NCBI RefSeq assembly: GCF_001468085.1
Contig: NZ_LNZB01000048.1
Location: 1 to 50,605, forward strand
From: Legionella waltersii
GTDB lineage: Bacteria > Pseudomonadota > Gammaproteobacteria > Legionellales > Legionellaceae
Direction: 5' to 3'
Length of the DNA: 50,605 nucleotides
In this document: positions 16,982 to 26,000 of the stretch, in pieces
Layout: each line of letters starts with the position of its first letter
Numbering within the stretch: the stretch's first letter is position 1
The notes under the pieces: model-generated
Seen by the model: only the letters and a program-made list of their open reading frames with translations
What the model was told of the DNA's origin: nothing
Database searches by the model: none
Program-made: the position numbers and the translations under genes

Positions 16982-17536
16982 ATGGAGCACGACAATGATT
17001 CAACAACAACCCCTTCAGGAAAAGATGTATCGTGGGTTAAAAGCAAAAAGCAAACCAAATATTTCACCTATTTTTTTGCCAAACCAGTCGCGATCAATGC
17101 TACTACGGAAGAAGTTTGGGCTTTGGAGAAAGACGTAAAGCGCTATGAGCAGCTTTCAGATCATGCCGTGAGGGCTAGAGTCAAGGGAGAGCTTGAGGTA
17201 GACAAAACCATTCAATTGGATTTACACACCAACACATTCATTGGCAAACTGATTCCAACGTCAAACGAGCGAATAAGTGTTATCGATGAAAAAAATAAGG
17301 TTTTAGGATGGGAACGAAAATTTCCCTTTATTAAATCACCAACAGAACGATATGCTCTACTCGAGGAAGATCCCAATGACCCCAATAAAACGATTGCTTA
17401 TATTGGACTTAAAGTACCCAGACAAATAGGTTTTTTCACGAACCTATTCTTAAAATACAGTATTGAACATGCTTTTGATAAGCTAAACAATGGAATAAAG
17501 ACTGAAGCTGAACGGCATAATCCTATTCCCTTATAG
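16982..17536 (+). CDS. SRPBCC-superfamily (START/Bet v1-like) protein
   Basis: 184 residues, soluble. The start at 16982 is fixed by AAGGAG five bases upstream; an in-frame ATG at 16934 lacks this. Residues ~40-170 follow the SRPBCC pattern: AKPVAINATTEEVWALEKDV (first strand plus helix), VDKTIQLDLHTNTFIGKL, NKVLGWERKFPF, SPTERYALLEE, then a long C-terminal helix (NLFLKYSIEHAFDKLNNGIK). Such folds form a hydrophobic cavity that binds lipids or polyketides, and members act as cyclases, carriers or stress proteins. No catalytic residue can be named. Stands alone, with a structured hairpin 50 bases downstream. Confidence 0.75.
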   Translation: MEHDNDSTTTPSGKDVSWVKSKKQTKYFTYFFAKPVAINATTEEVWALEKDVKRYEQLSDHAVRARVKGELEVDKTIQLDLHTNTFIGKLIPTSNERISVIDEKNKVLGWERKFPFIKSPTERYALLEEDPNDPNKTIAYIGLKVPRQIGFFTNLFLKYSIEHAFDKLNNGIKTEAERHNPIPL

Positions 17537-17588
17537 CAGTTCTTAGGACTTACAATATTCTTAGGCAACTGCAAAATAAAGGTTTAAC

Positions 17589-17642
17589 CAGGCAATTTGA
17601 GTGTTTCATGAGACTGGAAACACCCTAATGGAAAATTGCCTG
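17589..17642. other. two-level hairpin downstream of the SRPBCC gene
   Basis: CAGGCAATTT pairs with AAATTGCCTG at the base, and GTGTTTC pairs with GAAACAC inside. The symmetry suggests a transcript hairpin that could end or stabilise the upstream mRNA. No T-run follows, so it is not a textbook terminator. Confidence 0.45.
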
Positions 17643-17801
17643 TAATCATCTATAGTTAACTATATACCATTGTTTAATTAAACCAGTGTCTCATAGGTCG
17701 AACCTCCAATAAGTTGGTTTCTACGATAGATCGATGGTGTATAAACTTCACGTCATCGATCTAGATACGGTTTACTTCTATCTCTACTGATAGCGAAGAT
17801 A

Positions 17802-19433
17802 ATGCTTATGAAATACAGGCAAAGAGAGCGATATAAATTACTCATAAAATTAATAGATGATATGGGTTACGAAACAGGTAGAGAGGGAATTTGTTTCGGG
17901 TTGGATTTTATGCTTACCCAAGCGCTATTAACTCATCAACTCGATGTCTTCGAAGAAAGGATTAGATACATTGATCAAAATTGGGAAGAACTGTGGGACA
18001 TTTTCTGTGATGATGAGTTAAGTGTCGCTGATAAAAGGAAAATAGAAGACAATCTCGTTCGAGTACCCGGTCAAAAACAGGATGTTAGTCTTACAGACAT
18101 CAAAGCATTTTTTGATGGTGTTGCGCTTGTACTGAACCCAGATAGCTTTTCCGAAGTACTGGCTAAAAGCACCCTGTTTCAAGAAAATAATGAGTCTGTC
18201 ATCACCATAGTTGAATCCACTGAGCTTAAAAAAAAAGGTGGGCTTTATTCGATTGGTAAGACGATAGGAGTTTATAAGCCCGATGCCTTGCTGGATAAAA
18301 TGGACTCCTTAAAGGAGGCTATCCAAAAAACGGGTTCTGAAGACATTGTCCTTTCAATTGGTTCAAGGGAACATATTATTACAGTCCAATACAAGCCTAG
18401 TGAGGACAAATGGATATTCATGAATGCCAATGATTTATTCATTGATGGCCAAATTACCGAAACCGTCTCATCAGAACAGATTGGCACAAAGATATGGACA
18501 GCCCTTGATAGGTCTGAATTGATATCCATCCAAATAAAAACTACTCAAGAAAATTACAGTGAATTGGTTCGTCAGAATAAAATAGACGTTTTTGATGCTT
18601 TTAAACAACAACATGTTGCAGAGATGTATACTGGGGAGAATTTAGATCGATTATTTATTGAGGCACTAGGTCATGGTCATCCAGATACAGCGATAATTTT
18701 TGAAACAATGATCCAAGCAGGTAAAAAATTTGATTATATAGGGGAATATATACTTTATGCTATTGCTCTCAATGACGGTGCTTTTATCAATAGACTTTTA
18801 GACAATGGAGCCAAACTAGCCCCAATTCGAATCGATAAATTGGTTGACATTTTAGAGTTCGTCGATGATGAACTATTAATCGATCTAATGGATAAAGGAA
18901 TTTTAGATCAATACAAGGCAACCGAGTTAAACGATGTTTTTTCAATTTTATTTTCCGCGAAAAAAACGTCTGCTCTCTCTAAAATGATAGAGTTAGTGAA
19001 AGACCCATGCGCACTTCAATGTATCGTTACGCTACCCACTGGAGAAACGACAAGTTTCACTGCATTAACAATAGCGATAGCACAAAAGCAACCTGATGTT
19101 GCAAGAAGCCTTTTAAAACGATCTTTATCGATAGAATACATAAACAAAGCTGATTGTTCAGGGTATACAGCATTGATGTATGCTGTTCAAAACAAAGATA
19201 TTGAACTAGTTCAAGCCTTAGTGGATAGAGGCGCCGATATCCACTTGACCAACCCACAAGGTCAATCTGCGATGGATATGGCTAAACAACTTAACGCATC
19301 AGACATCGTCGCTCTTCTAGATATTGGAAAAAATCAAGCAACAGGGGATACGTTTATCTCCCTCAAAGGCCGATTTAATCAGCAGAGAGAAGATGACAAT
19401 TTAGACGCTCCAGAAAGTCCTAAATGCAAATGA
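17802..19433 (+). CDS. ankyrin-repeat protein with a papain-like N-terminal domain, putative effector
   Basis: 543 residues, soluble. The N-terminus has the layout of a papain-fold cysteine protease: GREGICFGLDFMLTQALL (Cys31), SREHIITVQY (His191), then DKWIFMNANDL with Asn/Asp at 208-211. The order Cys, His, Asn/Asp and the position of Cys at a helix start fit YopT-like (C58) or related families. Residues ~270-420 are a helical solenoid. Residues ~420-510 hold two clear ankyrin repeats (SGYTALMYAVQNKDIELVQA, then ADIHLTNPQGQSAMDMA). Ankyrin plus protease-like domains occur in Legionella effectors. The C-terminal 30 residues are polar, as in Dot/Icm substrates. Activity and translocation are inferred. 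Confidence 0.75.
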   Translation: MLMKYRQRERYKLLIKLIDDMGYETGREGICFGLDFMLTQALLTHQLDVFEERIRYIDQNWEELWDIFCDDELSVADKRKIEDNLVRVPGQKQDVSLTDIKAFFDGVALVLNPDSFSEVLAKSTLFQENNESVITIVESTELKKKGGLYSIGKTIGVYKPDALLDKMDSLKEAIQKTGSEDIVLSIGSREHIITVQYKPSEDKWIFMNANDLFIDGQITETVSSEQIGTKIWTALDRSELISIQIKTTQENYSELVRQNKIDVFDAFKQQHVAEMYTGENLDRLFIEALGHGHPDTAIIFETMIQAGKKFDYIGEYILYAIALNDGAFINRLLDNGAKLAPIRIDKLVDILEFVDDELLIDLMDKGILDQYKATELNDVFSILFSAKKTSALSKMIELVKDPCALQCIVTLPTGETTSFTALTIAIAQKQPDVARSLLKRSLSIEYINKADCSGYTALMYAVQNKDIELVQALVDRGADIHLTNPQGQSAMDMAKQLNASDIVALLDIGKNQATGDTFISLKGRFNQQREDDNLDAPESPKCK

Positions 19434-19519
19434 TGTCGCTTACCTCAGGTGTTTCAAAGAGCAGTAAGGTCTCCATGTACTATAATTTAAGTACTTAAGA
19501 GCGAATTGATTAGGAATGT

Positions 19520-19717
19520 ATGAACGAACTACTGAATTTAATCGCCACTATAGTCGTTTTTGGAGTGGGTCTCTGGCTAATTAATTCCTTTATTCCAATG
19601 CCTGGAGCGATTAAAAGCCTTTTAAATGCATTGGTATTCATTGTCTTGATTATCTATATCTTGCAGTTTTTTGGTGTGATTAAAACCTTATTGCCTATCA
19701 TTAAAATTCTGCGCTGA
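19520..19717 (+). CDS. small Thivi_2564-type membrane protein
   Basis: 65 residues with two transmembrane helices: LLNLIATIVVFGVGLWLI and LNALVFIVLIIYILQFFGVI. Between them, NSFIPMPGAIKSL matches the conserved loop of the widespread Thivi_2564 family of small inner membrane proteins. The function of the family is unknown. It sits 13 bases upstream of a secreted DUF4431 protein on the same strand, so the two are probably co-transcribed. Confidence 0.78.
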   Translation: MNELLNLIATIVVFGVGLWLINSFIPMPGAIKSLLNALVFIVLIIYILQFFGVIKTLLPIIKILR

Positions 19718-19730
19718 TAAAGGAGCTTGG

Positions 19731-20156
19731 ATGAAGTATTTATGGTGTTTTATAGTCGGTGTGTTTAGCTTTAGCACTGTTGCACAAGCCGAGGGATGTA
19801 TTCTTGCCGGCCAAGCAACACAGCTACAAGGAAAAATCAGTATTGAAACGTTTCCTGGTCGTCCTAACTATGAAAGCATAAAGGATGGTGATGAACCTGA
19901 AGTATACTGGATACTCACAACAAAAAAACCTTACTGTGGACAGGGTGTGGGATTCAACGATGAGGGGCAAGAGATTACCCAAATCGAAAAAAACCAGACT
20001 CGTTTTCAATTGATACTTACCCCAGAACAATACAAACAATGGAAAGCGCTGCTGCCCAATAATGTCACTGTTGAGGGCTCCATGATGATGGCTCATACCG
20101 GACACCATCATACGGCTATGTTACTTCAAGTAACCAATATGAAGGGAGCTAAGTAG
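19731..20156 (+). CDS. secreted DUF4431-domain protein
   Basis: 141 residues. A signal peptide (MKYLWCFIVGVFSFSTVAQA, cleavage near residue 20) directs export. The mature part has the DUF4431 pattern: LQGKISIETFPGRPNYESIK, then DGDEPEVYWIL and a Cys-containing KPYCGQ. Two Cys residues (CILAG and PYCGQ) could form a disulphide in the periplasm. AAAGGAG lies seven bases upstream of the ATG. Second gene of a likely two-gene operon. No biochemical role is known for the domain. Confidence 0.85.
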   Translation: MKYLWCFIVGVFSFSTVAQAEGCILAGQATQLQGKISIETFPGRPNYESIKDGDEPEVYWILTTKKPYCGQGVGFNDEGQEITQIEKNQTRFQLILTPEQYKQWKALLPNNVTVEGSMMMAHTGHHHTAMLLQVTNMKGAK

Positions 20157-20186
20157 CCTTTGTTGGACCTTGGCCCGACAAAGGCT
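20155..20186. terminator. stem-loop after the DUF4431 gene
   Basis: AGCCTTTGTTGG pairs with CCGACAAAGGCT across a loop of about 8 bases, overlapping the stop codon. It is a strong stem but lacks a T-run, so it may be a weak or factor-assisted terminator. Confidence 0.5.
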
Positions 20187-20267
20187 GCTTAGCATGATAA
20201 ATAAGGATTTGCTCAATAGTTTCATGGGTTTTTCCTGTATTTGAATAGTGAAAGACGCCACATTCTA

Positions 20268-20468
20268 TTACATGAAACAATCAACGCAATATTTATTTAT
20301 GGATGTTGTCAATCCATTGCCATGATAAAAACCCATTGTGATATCGGACAATGCGCCAATACGAGTAAAAATGGCCGATTTTAAATTTACAGAATTGGCA
20401 TCATGCATAATGGCTTGGAATAAATTATCGTCTTCTATTAGGCTTAACATGAAAAGATAATGACTCAT
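20268..20468 (-). CDS. small hypothetical protein, possibly a frameshifted gene
   Basis: 66 residues from the ATG at 20468, which has TTGGAG nine bases upstream; a longer start at 20513 lacks a site. It reads MSHYLFMLSLIEDDNLFQAI and ends YCVDCFM. Directly downstream, in another frame (about 20149-20277), is a coding-looking stretch GVFHYSNTGKTHETIEQI. The two may be halves of one gene of about 110 residues broken by a frameshift. No family is recognised; the YSNTGKT stretch faintly recalls a flavodoxin P-loop. Confidence 0.45.
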   Translation of the reverse strand: MSHYLFMLSLIEDDNLFQAIMHDANSVNLKSAIFTRIGALSDITMGFYHGNGLTTSINKYCVDCFM

Positions 20469-20626
20469 GATGGTAGCTCCAATTGAGTAAACAATAAAGA
20501 AGCCATTCCCCAAAATGTCTTGAAGTGTTCGATCAGGATGGCTTCAAGAATTTCGAACACTGAAATTTTCTTCCTTTAAATGAAATCAAAGCGAACGGAC
20601 TCTGTTTTTCGAGCTGGGAGAGGCCC

Positions 20627-21484
20627 TCAAGAAACAGCAATTTGTTCTATATGGTTTATTTCATCTGGGGTCAACTCAAAAGAACCTACCTCTAAATCGT
20701 CTTGCATGTGTTTTACGTTGGTTGTGCCTGTTAATGGCAGCATACCGATTTGCAACGCAAAACGAAAGGTGATTTGAGGAATGGTTTTCGCGTATTTTGC
20801 CGCGAGTGACTGCATGTAGGGTCGGATAAGATAGGGATGATTGGCAGTGAGTAAAGAAAAACCTTGGTAAATGAGTTGATATTCTTCACAAAACAATCGA
20901 ACGTCATTATCCCATTGGGTTGTAGCAAAACAGCGATTTTGTACAAATGTCGGTTTTATGGAAGCATGGTTATACAAAGTCTCTAGTTGTTTTATGTTCA
21001 CATTTGAAATACCAAGGAATTTCGCTTGTTTGCTCTGTACCAATTCTTCCATCGCGCGCCAGATTTCCATGTCTTCGCTGGTAATTCCTTGCATCAGTGT
21101 TGGCCCATGCAGTACATAAGAGTCAATATAATCGGTATTTAAATGCTTAAGAGAGTTAGCAAAAGATTGCTTAACTTGGTTGGTCAAGGTATCAAACTCA
21201 TCGTACGGCAATCTATTATCCTGTCCATTTCTGGACGTGAATTTGGTTTGTAGAAATAAATCGCTGCGCGATATCTGGTTGGTTTTTAAAAATGTTTGAA
21301 TCGCTAACCCAACTCCCTCTTCATAATAATGTTTGCGTTGATTGGCTGTATCAATTCCAGTAAATCCAGAGGTCAACGCTTGTAACACGACACGTTCAGT
21401 TTGATCCTCTTTCCAGGCAGTTCCATATAGAAATGGAGGTATAGTTAAGTTATTTATCGATTTACTGAATTCGCTCATCATCAC
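20627..21484 (-). CDS. aldo/keto reductase
   Basis: 285 residues, cytosolic NADPH-dependent TIM-barrel oxidoreductase. The catalytic tetrad is visible: Asp45 (TGIDTANQ), Tyr53 or Tyr54 (KHYYEEGVG), Lys81 (FLQTKFTS) and His126 (SYVLHGPT). Further marks are KFLGISNVNIKQLE near residue 160 and MLPLTGTTNVKHMQDDL, which binds the cofactor phosphate. The start region has three consecutive ATGs preceded by AGGAAG. It reduces an aldehyde or ketone; the physiological substrate is not predictable. It appears monocistronic, with the GC-rich repeat element B upstream. Confidence 0.92.
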   Translation of the reverse strand: MMMSEFSKSINNLTIPPFLYGTAWKEDQTERVVLQALTSGFTGIDTANQRKHYYEEGVGLAIQTFLKTNQISRSDLFLQTKFTSRNGQDNRLPYDEFDTLTNQVKQSFANSLKHLNTDYIDSYVLHGPTLMQGITSEDMEIWRAMEELVQSKQAKFLGISNVNIKQLETLYNHASIKPTFVQNRCFATTQWDNDVRLFCEEYQLIYQGFSLLTANHPYLIRPYMQSLAAKYAKTIPQITFRFALQIGMLPLTGTTNVKHMQDDLEVGSFELTPDEINHIEQIAVS

Positions 21485-21547
21485 TTTGTCTTCCTGTTTC
21501 TTTAAGAGTTCTGAATGGGTATTTGCGTTTTACTTTCCATCAATGAA

Positions 21548-21600
21548 GCGGTTTATTGTGTCATTGCAAGCACAGCGAGGCAACCCAGGAATGGGGAGAA
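21548..21600. repeat. dispersed repeat of the GCGAGGCAA..CAGGAATGG type
   Basis: TCATTGCAAGCACAGCGAGG followed by CAACCCAGGAATGG resembles a short sequence that I recall as recurrent in intergenic regions of Legionella and some other bacteria. Only this one clear copy is in the window, so the repeat status comes from memory, not from this sequence. Confidence 0.35.
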
Positions 21601-21639
21601 GTTGCTTGAAGGGCGGAAGAGGGGTAGATTGAGGCAAAA

Positions 21640-21845
21640 TGCGCTGCCTTATGCAGCGTCATTCGTGAAAGTGGATAGTTTCGTATCCGCTTGCTGACAC
21701 GCGCGGCTCGGTTCACTCCCTGCTGTGACTAGGCTTTGATTCAGACAGCAAAGAAGGAACCGAGCCGCGCGCGTCAGCAAGCGGACCGATGCGGGCCAGA
21801 TAGATGAATCTAATGACACCGCTTAAGGCAGCGCCATTAGGGAAA
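21640..21845. repeat. nested inverted-repeat element, copy B
   Basis: It shares the inner inverted repeat of copy A (21687-21713 with 21758-21784, one mismatch) and the middle repeat in shortened form (GCGCTGCCTTATGCAGC and GCTTAAGGCAGCGCCATTAG). The outermost arms are missing. It fills most of the 372-base gap between the aldo/keto reductase and the next gene. Confidence 0.85.
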
Positions 21846-21856
21846 AATGCGCCAAC

Positions 21857-22525
21857 CTACCTGATGGTTGATTCCATATCTATTTCATCAGCATCGGGGG
21901 TGGCTAGAAATTTATCTTCATAATCAACAACAAAGCCGGCAAATATACGGATGATGCGATCATCCATTTTTTCAGGATAGTGTACTGATACCTTCCAGGT
22001 ATTATCGATTGTATTTCGAGATAATTCAGCAATTGGATGTGGATTATCACTTGACTCAAACACGACAAATCGTTTGAAATCCGGATCGGCATAAGCTGCT
22101 CCAATGAATTTTGATTTCCCAGCTTCATCGTACTCATAAAGGCTAAATTTGGCGGACTCTAAAGTAGCTAACTCACCATCAATCAGACCAATTTGAACTC
22201 CACGCGTGTCATAAATATCGATGTCTTTTGCCCATGGGTAAATGCTGCCTAAAGAGATGATTCGGGTTATACCTGTGGCTTGCCATCCATCTTTGTTGGA
22301 TAGATCGTAATTGGTTCGGATTCGGAAGGCGCTTTTTTTGATAGAGCCTGGATAGGTTTCTCGTAATGGTGACTTGATTTGATAGATTTCAGAGAGTTTA
22401 TACACATGTTTTGTTAGAGCAATTTCATAAGGGTGATCTTCGTGAACTCCATAATCAGTAGTGCTTGCGGCGTTCAGCGTTAGTGACAATAGGCCTAATA
22501 AACTGCTTACAACGAGTCTTCGCAT
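21857..22525 (-). CDS. secreted protein with a tubby/LURP-one-like domain
   Basis: 222 residues. A clear signal peptide (MRRLVVSSLLGLLSLTLNAA) predicts export. The remainder resembles the tubby-C/LURP-one beta-barrel: IDIYDTRGVQIGLIDGEL, KFSLYEYDEAGKSKFIGAA, AELSRNTIDNTWKVSVHYPE, then DRIIRIFAGFVVDYEDKF. In that fold the final helix, here IIRIFAGFVVDY, runs through the barrel. An exported version is unusual because LURP/tubby proteins are normally cytosolic. AAGGAG lies nine bases before the ATG. The fold call is by pattern only. Confidence 0.65.
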   Translation of the reverse strand: MRRLVVSSLLGLLSLTLNAASTTDYGVHEDHPYEIALTKHVYKLSEIYQIKSPLRETYPGSIKKSAFRIRTNYDLSNKDGWQATGITRIISLGSIYPWAKDIDIYDTRGVQIGLIDGELATLESAKFSLYEYDEAGKSKFIGAAYADPDFKRFVVFESSDNPHPIAELSRNTIDNTWKVSVHYPEKMDDRIIRIFAGFVVDYEDKFLATPDADEIDMESTIR

Positions 22526-22742
22526 TCAATTTACTCCTTAAACAATGGTTATTGCTATTGAATGGGTCCAATAGCGTATGCCTGATAAACTCTCAGGCAA
22601 GGGTATATTAGTGCAGAATACTTAAGAGAGAATTAAGTGGGTTCGTCAGAACTTGGGATTACAGCCTTAAATTTACAGTAGGTTATGTCCTTTTTTTTCA
22701 TAGTGATGGCTTATTTCAGAAGTTTGTATCCAATCAAAAATA

Positions 22743-22904
22743 ATGAGTATGAGTTCACAAAAAAAAGCCAATCCTTCCACAACGACTTAAACCCCTCTAG
22801 TTCGAGCTGAAGCGATTCAATTATTAAGAAATAAAATTTCTGAGTCGGAAACGTTTGGATCAGGGAGTAAATTAGCTACCATTGGTATAAATGCCCCATT
22901 TTAA
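22743..22904 (+). pseudogene. decayed gene with internal stop, truncated by a repeat
   Basis: The frame runs MSMSSQKKANPSTTT, a TAA at 22788, then in the same frame TPLVRAEAIQLLRNKISESE and TFGSGSKLA. The coding character of the part after the stop suggests one original gene with a nonsense mutation. From about 22884 the sequence is the arm of the GC-rich dispersed element, so the 3' part is lost. The family is unknown. Confidence 0.5.
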
Positions 22905-22950
22905 AAACGAGTCGATTCCTCAGCCCTCACGGTCGCGGATCGGATTGGTT
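22884..22950 (+). repeat. fragment of the nested GC-rich element
   Basis: GGTATAAATGCCCCATTTT, then AGTCGATTCCTCAGCC and CTCACGGTCGCGGATCGG. This equals the right outer arm of copy A (about 15264-15330) and the complement of 50420-50480. Confidence 0.75.
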
Positions 22951-22973
22951 TTGTGGTGGTTGATCTTCATAAA

Positions 22974-23002
22974 AAAAGAGGCTGAACAATTCAGCCTCTT
23001 TT
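22974..23002 (-). terminator. Rho-independent terminator of the helicase-like gene
   Basis: A 13-bp perfect stem AAAAGAGGCTGAA / TTCAGCCTCTTTT with a 3-base loop. Read on the minus strand it ends in a run of seven T, 32 bases after the stop of the 23034-26414 gene. This is the clearest terminator in the window. Confidence 0.88.
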
Positions 23003-23033
23003 ATCGGTTTGATGATTTTCACGGTTAGAAAAA

Positions 23034-26000
23034 CTACATCGTTGCAACAGTTTGTTGAGCTTGTGTTGACTGAGTTTTTTCTAAGAGTGCATCCCTTTGT
23101 TTCTCTAGTTTTTGCAATTGCTTTAGACTATCACGTAGTGCGTCTTCCAGCTTCTGATTCCGTTCAACAATTCCATCAATCACCCCAGGAAGTGCCTGTC
23201 TTTGAGTCCAATATCTAACCATTTCTGGTTGATTTCGGTACTGAGGTGGAATCCTACCGTTCGGATTACCTGGAATGAAGGCTAACTCTACTTCACTTTT
23301 ATGGAGTTTTTGCTTTGTTGAGTCTAAGAGATTTCTCCCTACTCTTAACATATCGGTTTGAGTGCTTATGGCTTCTTTGCATTTTTGGATATCTACGGTT
23401 ATGGCAGATACGTCTTGTTTTTTCTGAGCAAAAAGGCCATGAGTTTTGGAGCCTCTATGGAACGATTGGTCAGAGAAATCCATCTCTGCGTCCTGTACAG
23501 TCATAGCTGTTTTAGTCTTTACTACGGTGGCACCTTTTGTAGATGGTGCTGACTGAATTTGTGCTAAGAGTACATTTCTTCTTTTCTCTAGTTTTTGTAA
23601 TTGTTGGACGCTATCTTGGAGCGAGTCTTCAATCTGTTGATTGCGCTCCACAATTCCATCAATCACACCAGGAAGAACCTTTCTCTGAGTCCAATGCCTA
23701 ACCATTTCTGGTTTGTTTCGGTACTGAGGAGGAATTCTACCCTTTGGATTACCTGGGATGAAAGCTAACTCGACTTCACTGTTATGTAGTTTTTGTTTTG
23801 TGGTCACTAAGTGATTTCTTCCATCTTGTAACATACTTGTTTTGGTACTGATAGCTACTCTGCATTTTTGGATGTCTGAAGTTAATGCGGATAACTCATC
23901 TCTATTCTTAGCAAACATACCAACCGTTTTTTGTCCGCGATAGATGGATTGAACAACAGTAGCCTTCTGTATCAGTTGTAGATTATCTCTAGCAGTCATA
24001 ACCGCTTTAGTTTTCACACCTGAATTTTGGCGGTCAATAGCGTCATCCACTGTTAAAATCAATCCAGTTCCTTTGTATCTGACATCAATAATCTGCTGAA
24101 CTCGTGCAAGACCATCTCCGTGACGCACACAGCGACCCATGGCTTGAGGACCAGATAAAGTTCCATTGATGACATTGATATCCGATTCAACGGCTTCAGA
24201 ATAGTTATTTACAATTTGCACGTTGAAAACGTCTTTAATGCTGACACCAGTTGCAACGGTTTGATCGGACACCACTTGAGAAACGATACCCACGTCCAAC
24301 ATAGCTACGATACCTTTTTTAGTCGTATCTGTAGTGCTGGCATCAATTGTTCTGGTGTAATTGCTATCCACTTCCAGTGCTTTTAAATTCACTGGTGTAG
24401 GGTTCATAACAATGTCTACCATTGGTCTATCTGCAGTAATGTTTGCAGCTAGTGCTTCAGCGCGGTCTAAAATTAAGTTAATCATTGCCGCCTGTTGCGT
24501 TGCAGGAAGATCTGGAATAGGGGATTCCATTTTCAGTAAACTTTCTCTCATTTTTTCCCTATTGAAACTTGCGCATGCCTTCAACTTCGCTTCAACAGCA
24601 TCTTCTCCAGGTTTGCCTGTTTTACCCTCTGTCTTAAAGCCATGAAATTCTGCATCACACTTCTCAATGAATGTACGAAGTTTATTTGTTCTGTCCTTTT
24701 CGCCTATAGAAGAAGGCTTCTCATTCAGTACAAGAGCAAGAGCTAAGCTATTTATTGTACGCTGAACCCCTTTTTGTTGTTCGATTACGATGTCTCTTGG
24801 TAGATCAACAACAGGTGTTTTAGTTGCTAAAGTAACAAGTTCTGTCACTTCTTTTGTTTTTTGTGCATCAACATCTTGCACAAACTTCAAAGTCATTGCA
24901 ACGCGTGCTTCAATTTCAGATTGCTTTCTCTTTGCAGCAATAGTGTCCTTGTATTTATTAATGGTTGTTGCATCACCCTCAGAAATTTTCTGATAAATGG
25001 TTGCTAGTTCTTGACGAGTCTGTTTATTGTCAGAAAAAGCCATGTTACGTGGACAACGCATTCTATTTCTTTCTAAAGCAATTTCAATGGCTTGGCTCTG
25101 AGCTTCCATATCCGATGGCTTAGGCACTTTTTTAAGAAGTTCTGCTTTTAACTGAACTGGGTCAGTATAACCATTGTCGCCAGTACGCAGATAGTAATCA
25201 TCGAAATAACGAACCACTGCTTGAGTCACTAGATCTTCAGCTTCGTAGTAATCAACTTCAGCTTTAATAGGACGTACATTTCCAAGTTCAATGGCTGCAC
25301 CTAAGCTCAGGTCATCCAGAGGAGTTCCTGGGAATAAGTCATACAGTTTAGACGTTGGTGTTGCGGTCAGAGCAAGTACAGAGTTATTGTCTTTAAGGCC
25401 CTGTAACAATTTTGTGCTTTCTGAATCAAAGGTGTGGGTGTGTGATTCATCAATTAGCACCATGTTGTCTTTAATTAGAGGCGCTATCACTTTGAATAAT
25501 GGATGAGTTGACTGAAGTACCATATGCTCAAATTTTTTGGGCTTTGAAGTACCTTCTAACACCGTTGCAAAGTATGACGTAACTTGATCCATGTCTTCAG
25601 GATCATCGATAAGTCCGGGTTTTTCCAGGAGATCTAAAGTAAATACGTTGATTGGAGTAACCGGCGCTCCATTCTCTATACCTTTGTTAACCAGATTTAG
25701 AACTTCTTTTGTTTGCTGACTTACTAAAAGTGCATCAGGCACAATCATCACCGTTTTACCCAAGCTTTGAGCGATACCAGCCATGATAATACTTTTACCT
25801 GAACCTGTACCTGCAAGGGCTAGTTGTGTATCTGCTCCTTGACTGACTTTGTCACAATATTTGGCAATAATTTCGTTTTGATAAGAGTAGGGTGCAATAG
25901 AGTCGTGACTAATTTCCAATCCTTTTTGGGTTACTGCTCTCAAATCGCCATCTTTATTGGCTTTAATCTTAACAGTCGCTTTAGCACCAGGATTAAAGAA

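Larger units (their letters stand above)
22526..23033. other. 508-base gap: gene remnant, partial repeat, terminator
   Basis: From left to right it contains the promoter region of the secreted protein, a pseudogene at 22743-22904 whose end is made by a repeat fragment (22884-22950), and a strong terminator at 22974-23002. Confidence 0.6.
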
